Below, piece after piece: positions 10,571 through 20,880 of a stretch of DNA of 64,000 nt. The translations under genes and the position numbers were made by a program. Numbering within the stretch: position 1 is the stretch's first letter; each line of letters starts with the position of its first letter. The stretch is from Amylostereum areolatum (taxonomy: Eukaryota > Basidiomycota > Agaricomycetes > Russulales > Stereaceae), in assembly GCA_012932865.1 (NCBI GenBank), contig SAXG01000017.1:682001-746000 (forward strand), written 5' to 3'. The notes under the pieces were generated by a model. That model was given only the letters and a program-made list of their open reading frames with translations. It did no database searches and was not told the DNA's origin.

Positions 10571-12876
10571 CTAATCCTCCAAAAAGAAGTAGTTTCCGGA
10601 GGCTACAATCTTAGTCAGTTCAGATGTTTTGGAACGAATACATAAACAATTCACCCTTCTGCTCCTTGTCCTTCACACTGTGAAGTTTGTTCACGCGTGG
10701 TCGGAAGTTAGTAGGATCCCTTCGGAAGGTGATTTCGAGCGAGGCCAGGAACTTGTTCATCCCAGTCAGTAGGGACTGAGGCCTGTATCCAATGCAATTA
10801 GCCACGTAAAGCGCGATGATGAACCAACACAACGCACGGCGTAGCAGTCGCAGCGATAGCTGGCTGCCCTTCGAACACGATAACACGGTCCGCAAGGTAG
10901 GTCGCCATGATGAAGTCATGCTCGATCACAAACGCGGTCTTCTTTGCATGTAGCACAAATCGTTTGATGACTTTGGATGCGATGATACGCTGCTCAGAGT
11001 CCAGGAAGCTGACCACACGTCCATTAGCTCGCATCGGGTCGAATATCACCAGAGAAACTTACGAGCTGGGCTCATCGATCAGATAGATGGACACATTCGG
11101 CATCCCGAGGGCAAGCACTATGGCCACACGCTGTAGTTCACCACCAGAGAGCGTCTTGACCTCCTGGTCGATGATGTTCTCCAGGTTCATCGGCTTCACC
11201 ACGTCCGATTGGAACTGTGGATGCATGAACGCAGCTTTTATCCGCTTCAGCAGAAGCATGCGAACAGATCCGGGGAATTTAGGCGAGATCGTCTGCGGCT
11301 TGAGTGAGACGGCGAGGGACTGTTTCAGTGCTTCCTGGTCGGGGGTTTCACCCGCAAGCAATCGCACGAACGTGGTCTTGCCTGTCCCATTCTCGCCAAG
11401 CATGACAATGATCTCTGAGTCCGTAAACGAGCCTTCCTCCACCGTCAGCTTGAAGTCGCCAAGGGTTTTGGACATGGACGGGTAAGAATAGTGCCGGGTC
11501 TTGTCGATCAGGATTTCCTCTGCTGTTTCGACCATCTTGAAGGAGAGCGATTCCTCACGGAAGCGCAAGTTCTCGGTGGGAATAAAGCCGTCTAAGAAGA
11601 TGTTGATCCCTGACACGGATGTTAGCAACGTAAAGAGCGAGTTGTGTCAAGAAACATACCTTCGCGGACAGAATAGGGCATGGTGACCACACCATACATG
11701 GAAGGTTTTCCGTACAAGCAACAAATAAAGTCGGAGAGATAGTCAAGTACAGAGAGATCATGCTCCACAGCAACCACGTAGTTGTCAGGCTTGAGCAATT
11801 GCCGGATGACCTCGGCGGCGGTCAAACGCTGCCTGACATCCAGATAACTCGAAGGTTCGTCGAACATGTATCTGTGAACAAGGTCAGACACAAAGCAAGG
11901 TACCACAAAGGCAACGTCAACTCACACGTCCGCCTTTTGAATGCAAGACATGGCAATTGCAAACCGTTGCAGTTCACCACCGGACAGCTGCGAGACTTCG
12001 CGGTTGAGAACGTTGTTCAACTCAAGGCTGTCGCACAACTGCTGTTTAACGTCACGTTCCTGCTTCGTATCGAGCATTTGAGTGACAGTCATCGGACCCT
12101 TGATTGCGCGGGGGATGTGGTCGACATATTGGGGCTTGATGAGCGCCTTCAAATTGTCCTCCAGGACCTTCGTGAAGTAGTTCTGAAGCTCTGAGCCACG
12201 GAAATACTTGAGAATCTCCTGCCAATCTGGGGGATCCTATGTCGTGCAGAATCAGAGGTGATATGCACGGCGCGGAGGAGAAAGACGGACATCGTAGCGC
12301 CCGAGGTTGGGTTTGAGCTTGCCGGCCAGGATCTTGAGTGCAGTGCTCTTTCCGATACCGTTCGTCCCGACAAGCCCGAGAACCTGACCCGGTCGTGGTG
12401 TAGGTAGCCTGTGGAGCTTGAAAGAGTTGGCGGTGTATCGGTGGGTGACCTGAGAGTCGAGATTTGTGGGTAGGTTGATGATAGCGATGGCCTCAAAGGG
12501 GCATCTGCGCAGGTCGTGGGTTTGGGATGAGGCGCTATAGTGGAATGGAGAGCACTGGCACACACTTTTTGACACAGATACCGCAACCGATGCACAAGAA
12601 CTCGGAGATGAAGGCGATCTTGTCAGAGGATTTGACCTCGATACAGAGCTTGCCTGCGAGGGACAATCGGTTCAAAAACAGACAAGAAACAAGATGAAAG
12701 TCGACGTACCCATCTTTACAACCGGACATGACTTGGATGACGCGAAACGCAGGGTGAGACCTACGGCCCTTGGGGAGATGGGTCGAGTGACATACCTTTT
12801 TGCACTCTTGGGCGCATCGTTTAGGTTTGCATCGGTTTGCATCGACGATAGCGATACGTGTAATTTTGTCCGCCAT
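10571..12876 (-). CDS. RLI1: Ribosome-recycling ABC ATPase Rli1/ABCE1
   Basis: Many exons, each joining in frame. The N-terminus carries two iron-sulfur motifs: [15 protein letters not shown] (C-x4-C-x3-C-x3-C) and [15 protein letters not shown] domain 1 has [19 protein letters not shown] (Walker A), [15 protein letters not shown] (signature) and [11 protein letters not shown] (Walker B). ABC domain 2 has [36 protein letters not shown] and YLIDEPSS followed after an intron by LDSEQR. A last small exon gives SGNYFFLED, the near-invariant ABCE1 C-terminus. ABCE1 splits post-termination ribosomes with eRF1 or Dom34 and is essential. Length and motifs are complete, and I see no frame problem. Confidence 0.96.
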
Positions 12877-13606
12877 GCTGTGAGCAGGGTATGGCGGGAA
12901 GGAATGGGCAAGGGGAGATCAAGGTGGCGAGGAGTGAGATGTGGAGGACTCGTTGCAGTCACTCAGGCTCGTCCGTCTCGAAATTTGGCGGATCGGAGCC
13001 GACTCTCCGTTCCGCTGCCACGCGACAGCCACGCGAGCGCTGCCAATCCGGCGACTCTCATTTGTCCCTGTGCCGCAGCCCGTAACTACAGAGTATATGG
13101 GGGGCTGCTACGGGATATATGGAGAGGGATGACAGGTGAGAGAGGGTTACCTGGGATGCCAACAAAGCAGGTGGACCAGACGGAGACCGAGATAAGACCA
13201 GGGAACCCAGTGAGCCAGGGGACAGAGAGCCAGGACCAGAGAGGAGCGCGAGCGGGACCAAGATCGCGAGCGAGGACCAAGACCGCAAGCAAAAATCGAG
13301 AGACCGAGAGTAAAGTTCAAGACCACGAGCAAAGTTCAAGACCAGGAGTAAAGTTCAAGGCCGCGAGCGAAGGTGAGGACGACTGCCAGCGACAACAAGA
13401 GGGGCGCCGGAGCATGTGCAAATCCTGAATGCTGTCGCGAGGGCAGGTGGGCGGTAAGTGAATAGAACACGCACCATGGTCCAGACTCTGGATGATGCCC
13501 ACATGAGAGTGTCGAAGGGAGAGTCCATACCCAACCCTTCGTACATCCACGGAAACCCTGACGCGCCGTCCAAATCTCGGTACATACATATCCACTTTCA
13601 TCCTCG
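12877..13606. promoter_or_regulatory. Divergent region RLI1 / PIN4 with minisatellite
   Basis: A 730-bp divergent intergenic region carrying both promoters. Its middle is purine-rich, degenerate repetitive DNA (about 13170-13380) containing a 19-bp minisatellite listed separately. No coding gene is supported; open frames through the repeat are repetitive translations. Confidence 0.5.
13308..13372 (+). repeat. 19-bp minisatellite
   Basis: Three near-identical 19-bp units of the form GAGYAAAGTTCAAGRCCRS, plus a partial fourth, in tandem. More diverged purine-rich copies extend upstream to about 13230. It lies in the divergent region between RLI1 and PIN4. Confidence 0.8.
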
Positions 13607-14242
13607 ATGGCGAAGAAAAGCGGCGCAGACAAGAAGACGACCGACAAGACCGCTAAGGGCAAGGGAAAAGGGGGCGGGGGATGACGGCGAAGAAAAGGTG
13701 CGACTTCTACCCAACGGATCGCGCTGACCATCCGCTGAAATTGTTGTGGAGGCTGCAGGGTAAAGGCGCGCTGAAAGCTGCCAATGCCATCAACGTCCGT
13801 CACATCCTGTGCGAGAAACACTCCAGGGCAACGGAAGCTCTCGAAAAGATTCAGGTGGGTCATTCGGGCACGGGTCCATCGTAGAGCCAGGTCGAGCCTG
13901 AGAATGGACGCTTCAGGCGGGAGAGCGATTCGACAAAGTCGCTCAGGAATACTCCGAGGACAAAGCCAAAGGTGCGGCACTGTGTCCGTTTTGCTGATAT
14001 GCGATTGTCATCGATGGATCACAGCTGGCGGAAGTTTGGGCTGGATGAACCGTGGCTCTATGGTGGTATGCCCTTCTGCTCGTCCTGTGCGGGTCTGCGA
14101 CCTATACACAATGTTCTCGTAGGGCCCATTCCAGGACGTAGCATTTGCTCTACAACCGTCAACCGTGGACAAGCCTGTGATGTCCCCGCTGGTCAAAACC
14201 AATTTTGGCTATCACATTATCATGGTTGAAGGACGCCGCTAG
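13607..14242 (+). CDS. PIN4: Parvulin-type peptidyl-prolyl isomerase, Pin4/Par14-like
   Basis: Starts [20 protein letters not shown], the Lys/Gly-rich N-terminus typical of fungal Pin4. The rotamase domain is spread over several exons: [73 protein letters not shown] and [14 protein letters not shown]. This matches Par14/Pin4, which acts in ribosome biogenesis and chromatin. The frame of the N-terminus and that of the continuation (DDGEEK before the first intron) differ by one base inside GGGGGCGGGGG at 13670-13680. Without that shift the first exon meets TGA at 13682. This is either an assembly error or a real indel. The 3' end converges on the next gene 110 bp away. Confidence 0.82.
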
Positions 14243-14351
14243 TCTCTTCGTCACTGCATCGCATGTACAGATCTTATATCCCATGTCCTTTCGAACCAGC
14301 TCACATATTATACCGGCTTCTTGATGTAAACACCTATTTATTGCAGGAGAG

Positions 14352-16715
14352 TCATGCGGTGCGCATACACTGTAATTGTATTGAGCTACAAATCGGTAGA
14401 AGCCGAGTGTCCAGACAGCTCAGAAAGAGAACTGTGGCAAATGCTTTGCGCCCCCCAAACGCATAGATCATAGCCTGGCTTATGAGTAGGCCTACGGTGA
14501 TCCCAATGGTGACGTTGACCATCGCGACGCCTACTTCTAGGCCGTCCCCCCGTCCATGAACTCGCCGACCTGGGTGGATAGACTGTTCTAAAGTAATGTC
14601 AGTTACGGGACTCGGTAACAAAGGTAACCCCACGAGGAACAGCACTGCAGTAACCATGCATGTACCGATGCCCGAAGATTGCCTCGAATAAATGTTGCCA
14701 AGAATGCCCACAACGAAGGCTCCTGCCGACGACACGATTTCGAACTGAAGGAAGACAAAGCGGTGGACAAGCTTGTTGAAGACATATGAGATGCAAGGGA
14801 TAGCGACTATGACCAACATGTCCCAATATCGTTACGGTTGCATATTCTTGCATATTCTTCATGGAGGTTTCGGGACGATAACACCCCGCGATGATGTGAT
14901 CAGGCATGTCAAGGGATCCATCCGTGAACAAAAGTGAAGGAGCCGATCGTTGGTAAATCAGAGGTAGAGCTGAAGTTTTTGTCGATGGTGAAGATGTCGG
15001 TATATATTACTTTACGTGTCATCGCGCAAAGCATGCCGTTGATCTGATGCCTTGATTGTGGGTCAAGAATGACATACAGTTCCTTGCCGATCTGGATGGA
15101 GAAGCCAAGGAATAGCGCATAGATAATGGCGTAAGACATGCGGACCGCGCCACAGATAACGTTCTTCGAGGCCAGTTCAAGAGAGCTTGTCATTGACTGA
15201 GAATGTCAATCGCAATTGAGGCTGAAAGTTCAGAACACTTACGGATCGCCAACCCCGGGAGCAAACCAACGATAGACGCATAAGCGCTGGCCGAATAACA
15301 GAATATGTCGTTGCGGATGCTGCTGAGGGCACGAGCCAGGAATGACACGACGAGTATGACCGTGATTCTGAATTCGGTCAGTATAAGAAAAGTCTAAAGG
15401 ATCATATTATATCAGACCTACTCGTAAAAATTGGCCAGAAGAGGCTCCCTTCTTGCAAAGGAAATCTGGACAAGGCATACTTATCAACCCTCCAAAAACC
15501 GAAACACACATGTCCAAGAGACAGCCTCCAAAATACATGACGCATATGAGAGCCGACAAGCAGAAAGTAATGAGACAGCGTGCTCTGTTTCCGTATATAG
15601 GCGGGGCCGCAAGCGTCGCTTCCAAACGTAGAGTGCCCTCTTTTGCGGAGATCTTGTCACGCATGACGCGGCGGTATATCTGGTGGACAGTGCGGAGAGC
15701 GCCGAGGCTAAGACGACCATTGGACTTGATGATATGGTTGACCGAAGTACCACTTTCTGAGTCGCCAAAGGAAATGAAAATGACTCCAGGGAGGTAGATG
15801 AACTCTGCTTGGACGTCCAAAACACGCGCAGCGGCTACGAGCTGGGAGTTAACACGATGAGAAGGAGAGCCAAATGCGATGAGAGCACGGGCGAGAAGAA
15901 CAGAAATCGGGGGTGGTTTTGAATTGCTGCTCTAACGATAGATTTTCAAGAAGGAAGGCCAAAACAGACAATGACGTACTGCAGATGTTAAACTCGATCC
16001 TTAGCTGCTGAGCAGCACGCCGGCGTTCAGGACACCGCATGCGTCCCCAACCCATCTGTCGTCTACAACGCTCCTTAAGATCCTCGTAGACCTCTCTGGT
16101 GTTGTGCTGCAGGCCAGTGTTGATAGGATCGTCAGGGTCAAAACCACGCGTGGACAAGCTTGACTGAAGTGATTGCGTTTGTGGGTAGATATCGTCCATA
16201 GGTATAGAGAGCGGCATAACAGTCGTCGTAAAGTGGGGTTGCTGACGGACGCCAGTAAGCTGTACGAAATTTGCGACCAGTCCTCGAGGAGGCGAAGGGG
16301 CAGAACCACATTCGACATCTGAGCCAGCACGGCGCCAAAGAGGTTGAACAGATTTATCGCAGATAGACGCGGTGGCAGAGCTTTGATCATCAGGCTGCGA
16401 TGTGTGAGGAGATTCAGACTGAGGGGAGTTGGCAGAGCTGACAGGGGGTTGTTCGTGTGCGGAAGGCCTGAAGCTGGATCGGAACGCTTGTTAGTGAGAA
16501 GCGAATGTGTGGTTTTCGGAATAGGTTGGGACGGCAAAGGAGGTAGGGGGTAATGATAGGAGCGGGAGGCAGACTCACTAGTTTGCAAACTGTTTTGGTG
16601 GGAACATGACCGAGGTCACCGAGCCGCCCAGGTCAGAATGCGAGGCAGATGCAATATCGCGCTGACATTCACCCCGCGCTTTCGCCGCCACCGCCGCCGC
16701 CACCATGTCTGGCAT
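14352..16715 (-). CDS. PRM10: Prm10/ThrE-like multispan membrane protein
   Basis: A spliced minus-strand gene. The long hydrophilic N-terminal region is Ser/Pro-rich. The conserved core begins LARALIAFGSPSHRVNSQL, continues VLDVQAEFIYLPGVIFISFG, then NGRLSLGALRTVHQIYRRVM and EGTLRLEATLAAPPIYG. These are the cytosolic signatures of the pheromone-regulated Prm10/bacterial ThrE (threonine/serine exporter) superfamily. At least eight hydrophobic segments follow, including ITVILVVSFLARALSSIRND, YASIVGLLPGLAI, ASKNVICGAVRMSYAIIYAL and a last VNVTIGITVGLLISQAMIYA. The substrate in fungi is not established. The start at 16715 is the first Met after an in-frame stop; 16706 is an alternative. The last 30 or so residues are poorly conserved, so the true stop may be shifted. 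Confidence 0.75.
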
Positions 16716-17317
16716 ATCGGCCTATGTTTGAGTCACCTGCTTTCTGGCCTCGTCGCGCAGCATAGGGACTCGGTGCCCTGCCCATCGGATGTCCATGTCC
16801 GTGATCCTGATGGCATTGACATGCTGCTCCCGTGCGGTGGGAACGGCCAACGCTACGACGTGCAGAGTCTGCAGACGTGTCATCTTCCCAGAGACAGAGA
16901 CCATTATGCATCAAGGCTTCACAAGCAGATAGAAAGCACCGAAGGATAAAGGAAGACGAGAACAACGCAAGAAGAGAGTGCAACAGAGTGCAACGGGCAT
17001 AGCAGGTCGTCCGGACGTGACCGATGCGTGACCATCTGGCTTACAAAAGCCGACATTAGGCCTTGTTCAGTCACCACTGCTTTCCTTCCTTACCACCACC
17101 ACCTCATCGCCGTCCCCGTTCGCCGTCCGGTACGTCTGCCTCGTCTGGTTTTTCCTATCGTTAGTTGTTGACGTCCCATCTCTACCTCTGTCTCCCTGTC
17201 GGTTTTCTTCATCATCCGCTTCTATCTCGCATCGATGCCCTCCGATGTCGTGCGATCTCCATCCATTCTCGCACACGTCCACCAGCTTTATCACCACTTT
17301 AACGAACATCTATCGCG
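16716..17317. promoter_or_regulatory. Divergent promoter region PRM10 / UBC4
   Basis: A 602-bp divergent region. The part before the E2 start (17080-17317) is strongly pyrimidine-rich with CT/CCACC tracts, as in leaders of highly expressed fungal genes. No TATA box is obvious. Confidence 0.5.
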
Positions 17318-18081
<764 letters not shown>

Positions 18082-19715
18082 CACGCCCGACTCTGGACTC
18101 TGCATCCTTCCTTTGGTGTATTACTGCTGCCTGTCTCACTGTATGTTTGTTGTGTTTTCCCTTCCCCCCCCCTTCCCACCAGTGCCGGTCAATCGTTGAA
18201 ATGTAATACGTGTGTGTAAACGATGTGGTCTGCGATCCTGGATCGTTCATTGCTGCATCTCCCAAAGCAAACGGAGGGCTGTTATGAATGGATTATTCCG
18301 TATCGTTCGCACAAACACTGATCCGCAAGTGCGAAGCAATTAATCCGGTCTATATAAATTCCAGACCCCCTGGTGTTTGTGCGTCGTGTCAAAATTCCGC
18401 TCTTTTCCGAGGCTCCCATGACTAGACTATGGACAACAATCAGGCAGAGACTACGCCTAGCCCTGGGCCTTGACGTTGACTGCCGCCTAAGTACGATTCA
18501 ATCAAAGGTCAACTTGATCGCTAGGTCCATTGCTCATGATCCGCTTCAGGAGTCGAAACGTGTATACCACCACGGTTTGTCCAGGTTCGTCTTCATGTAA
18601 TAGCGTGGGCCCCAGCCATTAATGTTGCTCCTTATTCAAGTCATTGTTAAGTTGCGATCCTGCGCTGAGCAGGGTACCGGGTATTCTGTATAAGGTTAAT
18701 AATAGCAGACAGAGCCGCCCCAACTACTTGTTACGGCTCGCCACCGGTAGTCTCTTCGCCCGTTGATTTCAGATTTCTCGACCGCGTGGTCAAGAACTTC
18801 TCAAGGTGCATATGGCGAGCCAAAAGGTGATACGTGCAGTTTTTGAGGGTTTGTGTCGACCTGCGATGGGACAGCCCACGGAGCAGTCGAGAACGTGACT
18901 TCTTACTCATTTGTCTCTTACTCAGAAAAACCACGATTGTGAAGGCGGTAAAAGACATCCTACTCATCCACGAAGTATTGCCTCGTCTCGGACTCTCGAG
19001 TCCTATGCCAGGGTATCGGCAGAACTCCTGAGTGGCCGAGTACTCAGTGGCGGGGTCCTTGTTCCAAAAAGGAATGTCAAGCTACAAATTCGCGTGGATG
19101 TCACGCACCTTGCTTCGGGCGGGCAGGTCGGAGGTTTCTGGCCTTGTTGAAGCCAACATCCAACCAAGGTGGGCGGCTACCTTAGGAACGTACTTGGAAA
19201 GCGATACGTTGTGAATAACTGCACGAGGCTCTCTGACTACGCGTTGATAATCGAGACCCGGGCTCCAGACGGGCTAATCATCCTCGTCACGAAGATCGGA
19301 AATTGTACCTCATCAACCCAGCCTTTCAACCTTGTTTTTCGGGTGGTGAGGTTCCAGCGCGATGCACTCTTCATTGTCTCATCACACTGCTCGTGTCTCC
19401 CTCTATAGTAATCTCGTCCTGCCGAGTCCCTACTACCGAGAAGACCGTGGAGAAAGCCCAAGCGGTCCACATTCTCAGCAGGTCACGTACACCTGCCCTG
19501 TTTTTTTTTGCGCGAAGGACCGTTGCGTTACGATTGTACATGTTTGTGATGGCTGATGTGCCCCCCTTTCAAGCACTGCAGCAGGATCCTCCGGAACCCA
19601 TGACTATAAGTACCCTTCCTCACCTCCTCAATGATTCAGCGTCCTCAGACAGCAGACTTGTCCCGTTCTCACTCTCAACTTTCTTCTGTCAGGTTACATC
19701 CCATCTTACAGTATT
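18082..19715. other. Gene-poor region upstream of the DUF6593 gene
   Basis: About 1.6 kb with no recognisable gene on either strand; open frames are short and lack family motifs. At 18308-18318 and 18373-18383 an 11-bp inverted repeat (CGCACAAACAC / GTGTTTGTGCG) brackets about 54 bp containing a smaller GGTCT/AGACC hairpin. The final 150 bp should contain the promoter of the DUF6593 gene. Confidence 0.5.
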
Positions 19716-20484
19716 ATGTCGAACTTCAATCCTTTGGTACAAGGTTGGGGTAGGACTAGCTCGGCGCCGTCTCTATTCGGTGCACTCCCAGGAGGAATCC
19801 CCTCTAATTCTCGCGCTCCGCCTCTCGCTAACGCGGTCACTTTCCGGTTTACGAATTTCCGTCCGTATCAGGGATTATTTTCCTCACAGTTGGTGCATGC
19901 TAACATATTGACGCACCGGCAGATCCCAATATTCTTAACTCCACAGTTCTTAACCCCCAGGGTAAATCCCAGTTTAGAGTCGTGACGGAGGCCGTCCCCG
20001 GCCGTCCCACGGTGTGGCTTGATGCTCACCAACGTACCATCGCCTTGTTGGAATGGAGTTCCCAACCTGTCGTCGAAATCCCTGGCCTCCTGCCGCGTAC
20101 AGCGCTCAAGAATTGGCTTCGAACTTCTTCAGCTCAAACGTAAGTTTAACTCTAGGCGAGTTCCTCGAAATATTTAATGTGAGCCCATGCATGTTCCGGT
20201 TTAATCCAGGGCTAGATACATGGATGTCCGAGGAGTCCAGTACATATGGGCACCTGTCGAGCACGATATATGCGTACGACACTTTCTCCTTATGGGGAAT
20301 TTAGCTTACGGACTAGTTCTAGCTTTACCACAACCAGTCGGGTCAATCAACTATGCTGGCTCGCATCTGCAACATTTCTAACGACGCCGTCTTGGAAATG
20401 ACCCCCGCTGCAATTCAATACGGCCTTTTGGAAGTTTGCGCAGTCGCCACTACGATCTTTCTCTGTGGCGTCAACTTTGACTAA
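19716..20484 (+). CDS. DUF6593-type small protein
   Basis: Four exons encode about 200 residues. After a Pro/Ser-rich start (MSNFNPLVQGWG, GALPGGIPSNSRAPPL) come PNILNSTVLNPQGKSQFRVV, VWLDAHQRTIALLEWSSQPV, VQYIWAP, LYHNQSGQSTMLARI and LEMTPAAIQYGLLEVCAVAT. The series (lN-tv...G...y-v-T, a central aliphatic-W strand, yxW, and a final LDxxv-t hydrophobic helix) is that of DUF6593, a family expanded in basidiomycetes with no known function. There is no signal peptide; the C-terminal AVATTIFLCGVNFD is hydrophobic and may touch membrane. The first donor is a non-consensus GTCCGT, so the 5' junction is the least certain. Confidence 0.65.
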
Positions 20485-20880
20485 AGCTCATAGATTTATC
20501 ATACCACCATCGTAAATTACGCTGTCTGGACTCCGCACTCCGCATCTTTTGTCTGATGCATATTGTATCCACTTCTCTCTGCTCTGCACTGCTAATGTAT
20601 CGCTACAGACACTTCGTTCATATCAAAACTATAGCTCTACTTTATTTCACCTCTTCATATATTTATAGTTTCCGTAGATTTCTGACTGTATATACGATTG
20701 CCCGTTCTTGCCCACTTTCCTTAATTTATGACTTTGAACCTTGTTCACCTGCCACAGGTCATGTGACGAATTGTGAAATAGCGAGCTTCAACTTGTTGAA
20801 TAGTTCTGTAGTGTTTCCTTGCAACACTTCCTCATCGCCTTATCCCTACTCCACTCGTTCCCTTAATCCCACGATACCCT
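20485..20880 (+). promoter_or_regulatory. Intergenic region before NUP96
   Basis: A 396-bp stretch with the DUF6593 3' region (relatively AT-rich) and the NUP96 promoter and pyrimidine-rich leader. No Nup98-like coding sequence (GLFG/FG repeats or autoproteolytic domain) is present here. Confidence 0.5.

Noticed and set aside
11760..12194. 144-codon plus-strand frame opposite Rli1
   Set aside because: It is antisense to highly conserved Rli1 exons and has no independent motif.
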